Of a stretch of 64,000 nt of DNA, positions 16,907-25,451 are shown one piece after another. The notes beneath the pieces are model-generated. The model had not been told where the DNA came from and searched no databases. It worked only from the letters and a program-made list of their open reading frames with translations. This DNA comes from Verrucomicrobiia bacterium (GTDB taxonomy: Bacteria > Verrucomicrobiota > Verrucomicrobiia > Limisphaerales > JADLHS01): NCBI GenBank assembly GCA_023953615.1, contig JAMLJH010000002.1, positions 584,592-648,591 on the forward strand. Reading direction: 5' to 3'. How positions within the stretch are numbered: the first letter of the stretch is position 1; each line of letters opens with the position of its first letter. A program made the translations under genes and the position numbers.

Positions 16907-16991
16907 GGGCGACCGATGATAGCCCAGGGCAAAGCGCAGCGACGCCCTGGGTATGCGTCCCCCAAATTCCCCAAGCCCCGAAAGGGCGATA
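16891..16991 (+). repeat. interspersed ~100-bp repeat, copy B (right edge of R-M island)
   Basis: This is a direct-orientation copy of 5791-5891, exactly 11,100 bp away start to start. It contains the same CCCAGGGC / GCCCTGGG inverted core. It supplies the stop codon of the AP2-like gene. Confidence 0.85.
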
Positions 16992-17060
16992 CAATCTCGT
17001 TTGGAGAATGGTGTTGGCGCGCAACACCGTCTTCATGACTCGGGGAGCCGGGTGCGGTCA

Positions 17061-17179
17061 TTAAGGAAGCGATACTTTAACCACGAATGGACACCAATCA
17101 ACACGAATGTCCCGCCCAATGGTCTTGATTTTATTGGTGTTCATTCGTGGTTGATTTGAATGGTTCAGCGTTTCCTTAA
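17061..17179. repeat. 119-bp imperfect inverted repeat between convergent genes
   Basis: The outer arms are TTAAGGAAGCG (17061-17071) and CGTTTCCTTAA (17169-17179). The inner 20-bp arms are 17079-17098 and 17133-17152, complementary except for one position and carrying CCACGAATGGACACCAAT-like sequence. The whole can fold into a long hairpin. The right outer arm contains the nadA stop codon (17176-17178). It lies between convergent AP2-like and nadA genes, so it could act as a bidirectional transcription stop, but there is no T-tract; a MITE-like origin is equally possible. Confidence 0.7.
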
Positions 17180-18204
17180 GCGGGGCGCGCGCAGATTTCC
17201 AACATGCGATCAATCGGCAGGCGCGCGCGTTGGAGCACGTCTTCCGGTAATTCGACCCGGGGCGCGAGGTTTTTCATGCAGTCGCGCACTTTCTCAAGTG
17301 TGTTCATCTTCATGAATTTGCACTCGCTGCAGCGGCAGCGGTCGGCGGGCATGTTGTTCACGTCTTCCGTGGGCGTGCAGAAAAACTGCTTGTCCGGACA
17401 TTCCTTTTGCAGGCGCGTGATGATCCCGGATTCGGTGACGATGACGAACTGTTTGGCCGGATCAGTTTTGCAGAAATCAATCATCTTCTGCGTCGAGCAG
17501 ACGATGTCGGCCAGTTGGCGGACTTCGCGCAAGCTCTCCGGATGCACCACGATTTTGGCGTCCGGATATTTTTTCCGAGCGCGGAGTAGGGCGGCACGTT
17601 GGAAATCTACGTGCAGGTAACAGTTGCCCTTCCATAAGGTCATCGGCCGACCGGTCTGCTCGATCACCCATTCGCCAAGATTTTGGTCGGGCACGAACAG
17701 CAAGTCCTTGTCTTTGGGCGCGGCCCGGACGATTTTTTCGGCGCTGCCACTAGTGACAATCACGTCGGATAGCGCTTTCACTGCCGCGCTACAGTTGATG
17801 TAGGCGATGGTCCAAAAGTTCGGATTGGTGGCCTGCAATTCGGCGAGTTTGGGCGCGGGGCAACTGGCTTCCAACGAGCAACCCGCATTTTTGTCCGGCA
17901 GGACGACGATTTTATCCGGGTTAAGAATCTTGGCGGTCTCGGCCATGAAATGCACGCCGCAGAAGACGATGACGCGGGCGTCCGTGCGCGCGGCTTGCTG
18001 GGCGAGGCCGAGCGAGTCGCCGACGTAATCCGCGACTTCCTGGATTTCGGCGACCTGATAATTATGCGCGAGGATGACGGCGTTGAGTTGCTTCTTGAGT
18101 TCGAACACTTCCGCGGCCAGCGGCCCGAATTTTTCCGGACTCATAGCCGGGCGCAATTGCAGTTCGCCCAAGTCCACCGGCTCGACTTCGCTAGTTACAG
18201 TCAT
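17176..18204 (-). CDS. nadA: quinolinate synthase NadA
   Basis: The 342-residue iron-sulfur enzyme condenses iminoaspartate with dihydroxyacetone phosphate to quinolinate in NAD biosynthesis. Recognisable blocks are AVILAHNYQVAEIQEVADYVGDS, FCGVHFMAETAKIL, LPDKNAGCSLEASCP, WKGNCYLHVDF, VHPESL, VTESGIITRL and CRCSECKFMKMNTLEK. Cys residues are present at the positions that bind the 4Fe-4S cluster in this family. The start ATG 18204 is chosen because the family begins here and because TTGACG, 17 nt, TACTTT sits with only 6 nt before the ATG. The frame is open upstream to 18471 but overlaps the next gene. nadB and nadC are not in the window. Confidence 0.96.
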   Translation of the reverse strand: MTVTSEVEPVDLGELQLRPAMSPEKFGPLAAEVFELKKQLNAVILAHNYQVAEIQEVADYVGDSLGLAQQAARTDARVIVFCGVHFMAETAKILNPDKIVVLPDKNAGCSLEASCPAPKLAELQATNPNFWTIAYINCSAAVKALSDVIVTSGSAEKIVRAAPKDKDLLFVPDQNLGEWVIEQTGRPMTLWKGNCYLHVDFQRAALLRARKKYPDAKIVVHPESLREVRQLADIVCSTQKMIDFCKTDPAKQFVIVTESGIITRLQKECPDKQFFCTPTEDVNNMPADRCRCSECKFMKMNTLEKVRDCMKNLAPRVELPEDVLQRARLPIDRMLEICARPA

Positions 18205-18210
18205 GGGCAC

Positions 18211-18239
18211 AAAGTATGAGTGAAAGTCAGGCCCGTCAA
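18211..18239 (-). promoter_or_regulatory. predicted leaderless promoter of nadA
   Basis: TTGACG (-35, five of six consensus bases), a 17-nt spacer and TACTTT (-10) are followed by 6 nt and the ATG. A transcript would start at or next to the start codon. Confidence 0.5.
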
Positions 18240-18409
18240 TCTTGGGTGAAGTGCGGCTTGACCGCAGCAGTGTGGGTGCGGATACGGGTCGCCAACCCTG
18301 ACCGAATGTGAAATGCGCCGCCGCCCCCGGTCGTGAACGGACAATCTCGTTGTGCCTCCGTTTTCCTTGAAATAGTCGCATTACCGACTTACCCTGCGCG
18401 CTTTGTCGC

Positions 18410-20068
18410 ATGAATGAAATTCTGGTCATTGGACATCGTAATCCGGATACGGATGCGATCTGTTCCGCCATTGGTTACGCGGAGTTTAAGCGCCGCACCG
18501 GCATGCCGGAAGCGGTGGCGGCGCGTTGTGGTGATACCAACGACCGGATTGATTTTGTCCTGAACGAGTTTGGCGTTGCGGCCCCGAAGTTCGTCGCGGA
18601 CGTCTCGCCCAAGGTGCGCGACGTGATGCAAACGCGCATTCTCAGTGTGACGCCGGAGACCACGGCTGCGGCGGCCTTGGGTTTGATGGATGAACGCGGC
18701 GTTCGGATTTTGCCGGTGCTCGATGACGACCGCAGGTGTCGCGGATTGTTGTCGTTGTTCAAGCTGAGCAAGTTTCTGTTTCCGGCCGCCAATCGGTTGG
18801 TGGATTCGCGGCGGGTGTTGTCGTCGTTGTCCAATCTGGCGCAGACCTTGCATGGGGACTTGCTGATTGCACATGATCCGGATCAGGAGGAAGACCTGAC
18901 GCTGATGATCGGCGCCATGAGCGTGGAATCTTTTTCGCGACGGCTCGATACTTTCGCGCGAAATAAACTGATCATCGTGGTGGGGGATCGCTGGGACATT
19001 CAAAATCTGGCGATTCGCGAAGGGGTGCGCGCGTTGGTGGTGACGGGCGGTTTGAAGGTGGAGGAAAAAACCTTCGCCGCCGCCCGGGAGAAAAAAATCA
19101 GTTTGATTTCGTCGCCGCACGATACCGCCACCACGGCGGCGTTGTGTCGCGCGGCGGTGGCGGTGCGACATGTGTTGAATGAGGAATTCCAGAGCTTTCG
19201 CGAACATGCGCCGCTGACCGCCGTGCGCGATGAGGCCGCCGGATCGGGGTACAAGATTTTTCCCGTGTTGGATCAACAGGGCGAGACGGTGGGGATTTTA
19301 TCCAAAACGGATTTCCTCAAGACGGTGAATCGCAAGCTGATCCTGGTGGACCACAACGAGCTTTCGCAGGCCGTGCCGGGCGCGGAGGAAGTCGAGATTT
19401 TGGAGATCATTGACCATCATCGCATCAGTCCGATGAGCACGGACCAGCCGATTTTGTTTCGGAACGAACCCGTCGGCTCAACCAGCACCATCGTGGCGGA
19501 TTGCTTTTTCCGGCAGGGCGTGGAATTGCCCAAGGCGATCGCCGGATTGTTGCTGGCGGGATTGGTTTCCGACACCTTGAATCTGACTTCGCCGACGACC
19601 ACGGCGCGCGATGTGGAAGTGTTGCGAAAGCTGGAAGAGGTGGCCGCCGTCAATGCGCGGACGTTCACCGAAAAGCTGTTCGCCTCGGGATCGCTGTTGA
19701 CGTTGCAAGCCGCGCCCAAGGCCATCACCACGGATTGCAAGGAATACGCCGAAGGCCGCCAGTCCTTCAGTGTGGCGCAGATTGAGGAGACGGGTTTTGA
19801 TCAGTTCTGGAAGCGCAAACAAGAGTTGCTGACGGCGTTGGCGGATTATCGGCTGCGCCATCAGTACCTGTTCTCGGCGTTGCTTGTGACGGATGTGACC
19901 ACGCAGAATTCTCTACTGGTGGTGGCGGGCAATGACGATTTCCTGGCCCGCATTGATTATCCAAAACTGGAGTCCGGCATTTTCAATCTGCGAACGGTGG
20001 TGTCCCGGAAAAAACAGTTGTTGCCGTTCCTCACGCATTGTTTGCGGCGGTTGCGGGTTGAGAGCTGA
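18410..20068 (+). CDS. CBS/DRTGG-containing manganese-dependent inorganic pyrophosphatase (family II)
   Basis: The 552-residue protein belongs to the DHH family II pyrophosphatases, which hydrolyse pyrophosphate using Mn or Co. The metal ligands are in GHRNPDTDA (His9, Asp13, Asp15), LVDHNE and IDHHRI; the DHHA2 domain is C-terminal. The catalytic domain is split by a regulatory insert: CBS 1 (about 66-130), DRTGG (about 150-250) and CBS 2 (about 260-305). This is the arrangement of the nucleotide-regulated CBS-PPases described in Clostridium and relatives, which adenine nucleotides inhibit or activate. It is divergent from nadA, with 205 bp between the start codons. The length matches CBS-PPases (about 550), not the short form (about 310). 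Confidence 0.93.
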   Translation: MNEILVIGHRNPDTDAICSAIGYAEFKRRTGMPEAVAARCGDTNDRIDFVLNEFGVAAPKFVADVSPKVRDVMQTRILSVTPETTAAAALGLMDERGVRILPVLDDDRRCRGLLSLFKLSKFLFPAANRLVDSRRVLSSLSNLAQTLHGDLLIAHDPDQEEDLTLMIGAMSVESFSRRLDTFARNKLIIVVGDRWDIQNLAIREGVRALVVTGGLKVEEKTFAAAREKKISLISSPHDTATTAALCRAAVAVRHVLNEEFQSFREHAPLTAVRDEAAGSGYKIFPVLDQQGETVGILSKTDFLKTVNRKLILVDHNELSQAVPGAEEVEILEIIDHHRISPMSTDQPILFRNEPVGSTSTIVADCFFRQGVELPKAIAGLLLAGLVSDTLNLTSPTTTARDVEVLRKLEEVAAVNARTFTEKLFASGSLLTLQAAPKAITTDCKEYAEGRQSFSVAQIEETGFDQFWKRKQELLTALADYRLRHQYLFSALLVTDVTTQNSLLVVAGNDDFLARIDYPKLESGIFNLRTVVSRKKQLLPFLTHCLRRLRVES

Positions 20069-20093
20069 ACGCTCTTCGCGCCAGCGTCGAGAG

Positions 20094-21185
20094 CTACATG
20101 GCCCCGAGGCTTTTGGCGGCCAGCACCAATGCGTAGGCCACCAAGCCGCTGGCGGGAATGGTCAGTAGCCACGCCCAAACAATCCGTTCCACCACCTTAA
20201 GGCGAAGGTGATTGAATCCCTTGGCGCAACCGACGCCCATGATTGAGGTCGTGATGGCGTGCGTGGTGGAAACGGGCATGCCGAAGTGGGCGGCGGCCAG
20301 CAATACCGAGGCGCCGGTGGCTTCAGCGGCGAAGCCGTGGACCGGATGCAGTTTGACCATTTTGTGCCCCAGGGTTTTGATGATGCGCCAACCGCCGACG
20401 GCTGTGCCGGCGCACATGGTCAGGGCGCAGACGATTTTGATCCAGGTGGCGATGGGCAGAGATTCACCGGCGGGGACATCCGGCGTTTTCAGAAAGCTCA
20501 ACCACTCCGGGAGATGGTGAAAAGCGCCGCCGGTGGTGGCGGCAACGAGGGCCAGGGCAATGATGCCCATGGTCTTTTGGGCGTCATTCGTACCGTGGCT
20601 GTAACCCATGTAGGCGGCGCTGAGCAATTGCAATTTTCCAAAGGTGCGATTCACCGTGGTCGGCCGCCAGTTGCGCAGGAGCAAGTACAGCAGGCCCATG
20701 CAGCCGAAGCCAAAGACGAAACCCAAAACCGGAGAGATCACCATGGGGACGACAACTTTCCACAAGATGCCCTTGCCCAACCACCAATGTTCGGCGTTGG
20801 GAATGGACCAGATGATGACGGACCAATCGTTGCCGGCGGCGGCCAGGCACGCGCCGCAAAGGCCGCCCACCAAGGCGTGGGAGGAACTGGAGGGTAATCC
20901 CGCCCACCAGGTGATGAGGTTCCAGATGATGGCCGCGATGAGCGCGCCACACAGCACCGACATGGTGGCGATCTTTGAGTCCACCAAACCGGAGGCCATC
21001 GTGGTGGCCACGGCCGTCCCATGAAAAGCCCCGACCAGGTTGGTCACGGCGGCCAGCATCACGGCCTGGCGCGGCGAGAGAACCTTGGTGGCCACCACGG
21101 TGGCGATGGAATTGGCCGTGTCGTGGAAGCCGTTGATGTAATTAAACAAGAGCGCCACGAAGATGACGGTCACAATGAGAGTCAT
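20094..21185 (-). CDS. inorganic phosphate transporter, PiT family
   Basis: The 363-residue polytopic membrane protein carries the two PiT signatures: NYINGFHDTANSIATVVAT near the N-terminus and GYSHGTNDAQKTMGI in the middle, plus PVSTTHAITTSIMGVG. It imports phosphate, usually as a metal-phosphate complex, driven by the proton gradient. It follows the DUF47 gene by 9 bp on the same strand, the usual pit operon with its PhoU-like partner. It is convergent with the pyrophosphatase gene (25 bp between stops); both concern phosphate but they are not co-transcribed. Confidence 0.95.
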   Translation of the reverse strand: MTLIVTVIFVALLFNYINGFHDTANSIATVVATKVLSPRQAVMLAAVTNLVGAFHGTAVATTMASGLVDSKIATMSVLCGALIAAIIWNLITWWAGLPSSSSHALVGGLCGACLAAAGNDWSVIIWSIPNAEHWWLGKGILWKVVVPMVISPVLGFVFGFGCMGLLYLLLRNWRPTTVNRTFGKLQLLSAAYMGYSHGTNDAQKTMGIIALALVAATTGGAFHHLPEWLSFLKTPDVPAGESLPIATWIKIVCALTMCAGTAVGGWRIIKTLGHKMVKLHPVHGFAAEATGASVLLAAAHFGMPVSTTHAITTSIMGVGCAKGFNHLRLKVVERIVWAWLLTIPASGLVAYALVLAAKSLGAM

Positions 21186-21194
21186 CGGCGTGAA

Positions 21195-21824
21195 TCAGGA
21201 GTTTTTGAGCACCACTTGCATGACCACGTTGCCGACATCCCGGCACCGGTCAATCACCTTTTCGATCAACTCGTATAAGTCCCGCAGGACCATGGCGCGC
21301 AAGGGCTCGTATTTGCCTTCGTAGAGTTCACGCAGGAAGCCGTTGATCACCTTGTCCGCCTCCCCTTCGACGTTGCGTAGTTTGTCGTTGAGTTGCTTCA
21401 TGGTTTCCATGTCATCAATCGCCTTGAGCTGTTCCACCATTTGGTGGACCGTGGCGGTGGCTTTTTCGAGCATCTCGGCTTGTTTGGAAAAATCAACTCC
21501 CTCGACGTGCGCTCCGGCCATGAGAAAACGGGTGCCCAGCTTTTCCGCGCTCTTGGGAATCTTGTACAGCCCGCGCGCGATGGCTTCGATGTCCTCGCGC
21601 TCCAGGCCGGTGACAAAGGTATGCACCAGTTCTTCGTTGATCTGCTCGAAGATTTTTTTCTCCATCCGCCGGGCCAGGGCGAGCGCATCCAGGGTTTCAG
21701 TGCCGCGCGACGATTCCATCAATTCAATTACGAGGCGGATGCTTTCGTGAGCTTCGCGGGCGGCCGCTTGAAGTAATTCCTGGAATTTATCGCCTTTGCC
21801 GAACAACTGTTGGAAAGAAAACAT
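21195..21824 (-). CDS. DUF47 family (PhoU-like) protein, Pit accessory
   Basis: The product is 209 residues from ATG 21824, all helical: FSFQQLFGKGDKFQELL, then long amphipathic helices and EGEADKVINGFLRELYE. These match the DUF47/PhoU-like proteins that accompany PiT transporters and are thought to regulate them. It is the first gene of the two-gene phosphate operon. The frame is open for seven more codons (to 21845), but the conserved part starts at MFSFQQLF. Confidence 0.93.
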   Translation of the reverse strand: MFSFQQLFGKGDKFQELLQAAAREAHESIRLVIELMESSRGTETLDALALARRMEKKIFEQINEELVHTFVTGLEREDIEAIARGLYKIPKSAEKLGTRFLMAGAHVEGVDFSKQAEMLEKATATVHQMVEQLKAIDDMETMKQLNDKLRNVEGEADKVINGFLRELYEGKYEPLRAMVLRDLYELIEKVIDRCRDVGNVVMQVVLKNS

Positions 21825-21885
21825 GCGCAGGCTAGTTGTCGCCAAACCAGCCCGGAAAGTCCATTAAAAACATTGTGAATCCGCC

Positions 21886-21954
21886 ATCCATCTTCGACCC
21901 CGCACCGAATCGGGCCTGGTGCGGTCGGTTTTCGATGGCTGGGTCGAAATGGAT
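21886..21954. promoter_or_regulatory. nested inverted repeat in the 340-bp DUF47-rpsL intergenic region
   Basis: Outer arms 21886-21900 (ATCCATCTTCGACCC) and 21941-21954 (GGGTCGAAATGGAT) pair over 14 bp with a single bulge. Inner arms CGCACC (21901-21906) and GGTGCG (21918-21923) pair directly against them. It lies upstream of both divergent operons. It might be a structured leader, a small RNA or a decayed palindromic repeat. Apart from this I see no gene between 21825 and 22164. Confidence 0.45.
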
Positions 21955-22164
21955 TTGGTGGTGGCAACAACATCTTTCGGGCGGCTGGGCTATCCAAGGG
22001 GGAGGCGCAATTCCGGCTCATCCATATGGGCGCGGACGGAAAAGCGCGCATCCGGGCGTTTTTGGTAAAAAAACTTGTTGCGAGTGAATCGGCGTTTGTT
22101 AATCTCTCGCTTCCGTTTATCTGGCGGTAAACAAGCTCCCAGCAACGGTTGAAGAATTTAGCAA

Positions 22165-22557
22165 ATGCCGACAATCAATCAGTTGGTCCGCAAGGGCCGC
22201 AATAAAATCAAGTACCAGTCCAAGTCTCCGGCGCTGGAAAGAGCGCCGTTTCGTCGTGGCGTCTGCGTTCAGGTGATGACGCGTACGCCCAAGAAACCGA
22301 ACTCCGCCATGCGGAAGGTGGCCAAGGTCCGGTTGACCAATGGTTATGAGGTCATTGCCTACATTCCCGATGAGGGGCACAACTTGCAGGAGCACTCGAT
22401 TGTTTTGATTCGAGGCGGTCGGGTGAAGGATCTGCCCGGCGTGCGCTACCATATCGTCCGGGGCACGTTGGATGCCGCTGGCGTGGAAAAGCGGCGCGTC
22501 AGCCGTTCCAAGTATGGCGTCAAGCGTCCGAAGGAAGCCAAGGCCGCCGCGAAGTAA
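22165..22557 (+). CDS. rpsL: 30S ribosomal protein S12
   Basis: The 130-residue S12 shows near-universal blocks: [61 protein letters not shown] and [10 protein letters not shown]. It sits at the decoding centre of the small subunit. The KKPNSA lysines, where streptomycin-resistance substitutions occur, are wild type. It is first of the str-type cluster; rpsG starts 25 bp downstream. Confidence 0.98.
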   Translation: MPTINQLVRKGRNKIKYQSKSPALERAPFRRGVCVQVMTRTPKKPNSAMRKVAKVRLTNGYEVIAYIPDEGHNLQEHSIVLIRGGRVKDLPGVRYHIVRGTLDAAGVEKRRVSRSKYGVKRPKEAKAAAK

Positions 22558-22582
22558 TCCTCAGGAGATTTTTTAGAAAGCT

Positions 22583-23056
22583 ATGTCACGTCGTCGTCAA
22601 GCCACCAAACGTCCGTTGGTTCAGGATGGAAAATATCAGAGTACGCTGGTCTCGCGGCTCGTTAACACGGTGATGATTTCTGGAAAGAAAAGCACCGCGC
22701 AGCGCATTGTGTATCGCGCGTTTGATCAACTCTCGGAGAAGAATCCCGCCAGCGATCCGGTGGAGATTCTGCAACGGGCCGTGGATAATGCCAAACCGCG
22801 GATTGAAACCAAGGCGCGTCGCGTGGGCGGCGCCACCTATCAGGTGCCGTTGGAAGTATCCTCGGATCGGCAGGTGGCTCTCGCGTTGCGTTGGATTGTG
22901 GGCTTTGCCGACGGCCGTAAAGGCACTTCCATGAGCCAGGCGCTGGCCGCTGAGATCATGGAGGCGTTTCAAGGGCAGGGCGGCGCCATCCGCAAGCGGG
23001 ACGACGTTCACAAAATGGCGCAAGCGAACAAGGCCTTCGCCCACTTCCGTTGGTAG
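22583..23056 (+). CDS. rpsG: 30S ribosomal protein S7
   Basis: The 157-residue S7, which nucleates assembly of the 30S head, has SRRRQATKRPLVQDGKYQS, LVNTVMISGKKSTAQRIVY, ETKARRVGGATYQVPLEV and RKRDDVHKMAQANKAFAHFRW. AGGAGA ending about 13 nt before the ATG is a Shine-Dalgarno sequence. An intrinsic terminator follows 17 bp after the stop, before fusA. Confidence 0.98.
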   Translation: MSRRRQATKRPLVQDGKYQSTLVSRLVNTVMISGKKSTAQRIVYRAFDQLSEKNPASDPVEILQRAVDNAKPRIETKARRVGGATYQVPLEVSSDRQVALALRWIVGFADGRKGTSMSQALAAEIMEAFQGQGGAIRKRDDVHKMAQANKAFAHFRW

Positions 23057-23072
23057 GCTCCAGATTTTAACA

Positions 23073-23107
23073 CGCCCCGGGAGCCATTGGCTCGGGGCGT
23101 TTTTTTT
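23073..23107 (+). terminator. intrinsic terminator between rpsG and fusA
   Basis: A GC-rich hairpin (CGCCCC and GAGC paired with GCTC and GGGGCG, two-base bulge, 5-nt loop) is directly followed by eight T (23100-23107). The fusA start codon is only 16 nt beyond the T-run. Confidence 0.8.
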
Positions 23108-23122
23108 ACCACAGACATAATT

Positions 23123-25309
23123 ATGACCGCACCTGTAGCAGAAACGAAATCGTTGAATTCGCCCAACCGCGAATACACGCTGGAACACACCCGTAATATC
23201 GGCATTGCCGCGCACATTGACGCCGGCAAGACGACGACGACCGAGCGCATCCTGTTTTTTACCGGCGTCACGCACAAAATCGGGGACGTGGATGACGGCA
23301 ACACGGTGACGGACTGGATGGCGCAGGAAAAGGAGCGGGGCATTACGATCACCTCGGCCGCGGTCACCTGCTTCTGGACGCAAAAAGCTGAGGCGGGTTT
23401 GTACAAGTCCTTTGAAGGTGTCGGACAACGCATCAACATCATTGACACTCCCGGTCATGTGGATTTCACCGCGGAGGTCGAGCGCTCGATGCGCGTACTG
23501 GACGGCGCCGTGGCGGTGTTCTGTGGGGTTGCCGGAGTGCAGCCGCAATCGGAAACCGTGTGGCGGCAGGCCACCAAATACAAGGTGCCGCGGATCGCCT
23601 TCGTCAACAAAATGGATCGCACCGGGGCCAACTTTGCCAATGTCATCAACGACATGCGGACCAAGTTGAAGGCCAACGCTTATCCGATCATGCTGCCCAT
23701 TGGCGCGGAGGATAAACTCGAGGGCGTGATTGATGTCGTTAACCAAAAAGCCATCGTGTGGGGAGTTGGTGAAGCGCAAAATGAAGGCTTGAAATACGAG
23801 GTTCGGGACTTGGCCCCTGAGCAACAGGAGCGCGCGAAAACCGCCCTGGCAGAGTTGGTGGACGCAGTTTCCAACAAGGACGATACCATCGCGGAATTGG
23901 TGCTCGAGGAAAAGCCGGTGGATGCGGCGTCGCTCAAGGCGGCCATTCGGCGGCTTACCTGCAAAATGGAATTGGTTCCAGTGTTGTGCGGTTCGTCGTT
24001 CAAGAAGAAAGGCGTGCAGCCGCTCGTGGATGCGGTCGTGGATTATTTGCCCAGCCCGCTGGATATTCCGTCGGCGCAAGGTATCGAGCCGGGCACGGAT
24101 AATCCGGTCGAAGTGCCCACCAGCGATAACGAGAAATTCTGTTCGCTGGCGTTCAAGCTCTGGACGGACCCGTATGCCGGCAAGCTGGTGTTCTTCCGCG
24201 TTTACTCCGGCACCGTGGGTAAAGGAGATTCAATTTACAATCCGCGCACTCGCAAGCGCGAACGGGTGAGCCGTTTGATGGTGATTCAAGGGGGCGAACG
24301 AAAAGACGTGGACCGGGTTTATTCCGGCGAAATTGCTTCGCTGGTCGGGTTGCGCAACATCACCACGGGCGACACGCTGTGCGATGAGGCGTTTGATGTA
24401 ACCCTCGAACCGCCGACCTTCCCCGAACCCGTCATCAGCATGGCCATCGAACCGAAGACCAAGGCGGATCGCGATAAGATGTCCGAAGGATTGCAGCGCC
24501 TGGCGGAGGAAGATCCGACGTTCCGTTGCTTCACCAATGAAGAAACCGGGCAGTTGATCATCGCGGGCATGGGCGAGTTGCATCTCGAAATCATCCGCGA
24601 CCGTTTGATGCGCGAGTTCAAGGTGGAAGCCAATGCGGGCGCGCCGCAGATTGCGTATCGGGAAACCATCACGCAATCGAGCGACGGTGAAGGCAAGTTC
24701 ATCCGGCAATCCGGTGGGCGCGGTCAATACGGCCATGCCTGCATCCAAGTGCAGCCCAACGAGCGTGGCAAGGGGATCGAGATCGAGAATAAGATCGTGG
24801 GCGGAACGATTCCGAAGGAATACATACCTGCGGTGATTGACGGAATTGAGGAAGCCATCAAAGGCGGCGTTTACGCTGGTTACCAGGTCATTGACCTCAA
24901 GGTGCAGGTTGTGGATGGCTCGTTCCATGAAGTGGACTCGAACGAACTGGCCTTCAAGATGGCGGGTATTTTTGCATTGAAAGACGCCTTCAAGAAAGCC
25001 GGCCCAATCCTGCTGGAGCCGATCATGAAGGTCGAAGTCACCACGCCGGATGAATATCAGGGTGATTTGCTGGGCGACATCAATCGTCGTCGCGGCGTCA
25101 TCAACGGCATTGAAGCGAAGCAAGGGCTGACCATTTTGAACGCGCAGGTGCCGTTGGCGGAAATGTTCGGCTATGCGACGGCCATCCGCTCGCTTTCAAA
25201 AGGCCGCGCTTCCTACTCCATGGAGCCGCTGACATTCGAGCAGGTGCCCAACAGCATCGCCGAGAAAATTCTGGATACGGCCAAAGCCCGACCGGCAGCG
25301 CGGAGTTAA
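23123..25309 (+). CDS. fusA: translation elongation factor G
   Basis: The 728-residue GTPase drives translocation on the ribosome. The motifs are G1 AHIDAGKTTTTER (Lys36), G2 region RGITITSAA, G3 DTPGHVDF and G4 NKMDRTG. Domains II-V follow, with GRGQYGHA and RRGVINGIEAKQG. Start ATG 23123 is chosen; the frame runs open to 23087 but those codons are the terminator hairpin. No Shine-Dalgarno sequence is visible before the ATG. tuf does not follow; a second intrinsic terminator does. Confidence 0.97.
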   Translation: MTAPVAETKSLNSPNREYTLEHTRNIGIAAHIDAGKTTTTERILFFTGVTHKIGDVDDGNTVTDWMAQEKERGITITSAAVTCFWTQKAEAGLYKSFEGVGQRINIIDTPGHVDFTAEVERSMRVLDGAVAVFCGVAGVQPQSETVWRQATKYKVPRIAFVNKMDRTGANFANVINDMRTKLKANAYPIMLPIGAEDKLEGVIDVVNQKAIVWGVGEAQNEGLKYEVRDLAPEQQERAKTALAELVDAVSNKDDTIAELVLEEKPVDAASLKAAIRRLTCKMELVPVLCGSSFKKKGVQPLVDAVVDYLPSPLDIPSAQGIEPGTDNPVEVPTSDNEKFCSLAFKLWTDPYAGKLVFFRVYSGTVGKGDSIYNPRTRKRERVSRLMVIQGGERKDVDRVYSGEIASLVGLRNITTGDTLCDEAFDVTLEPPTFPEPVISMAIEPKTKADRDKMSEGLQRLAEEDPTFRCFTNEETGQLIIAGMGELHLEIIRDRLMREFKVEANAGAPQIAYRETITQSSDGEGKFIRQSGGRGQYGHACIQVQPNERGKGIEIENKIVGGTIPKEYIPAVIDGIEEAIKGGVYAGYQVIDLKVQVVDGSFHEVDSNELAFKMAGIFALKDAFKKAGPILLEPIMKVEVTTPDEYQGDLLGDINRRRGVINGIEAKQGLTILNAQVPLAEMFGYATAIRSLSKGRASYSMEPLTFEQVPNSIAEKILDTAKARPAARS

Positions 25310-25333
25310 GCGTTGCCCGCGCTGGTTGATTTC

Positions 25334-25359
25334 AAAGGCCGCGTTTCGCGGCCTTTTTT
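25334..25359 (+). terminator. intrinsic terminator after fusA
   Basis: A perfect hairpin AAAGGCCGCG / CGCGGCCTTT with a TTT loop runs into six T, starting 25 bp after the fusA stop. Confidence 0.85.
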
Positions 25360-25451
25360 GTCGGTTTATCCGCACAACCAAGCGGAGATTCTTTGTAATA
25401 CGCTTGCTAACGGTCGCGATTTTCTTAAATTGAACCTCCGTTTATTCAAAT

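Noticed and set aside
22586..24079. A minus-strand open frame of about 500 codons opposite rpsG and fusA
   Set aside because: It is antisense to two near-universal genes; composition is low-complexity and no start signal is visible.
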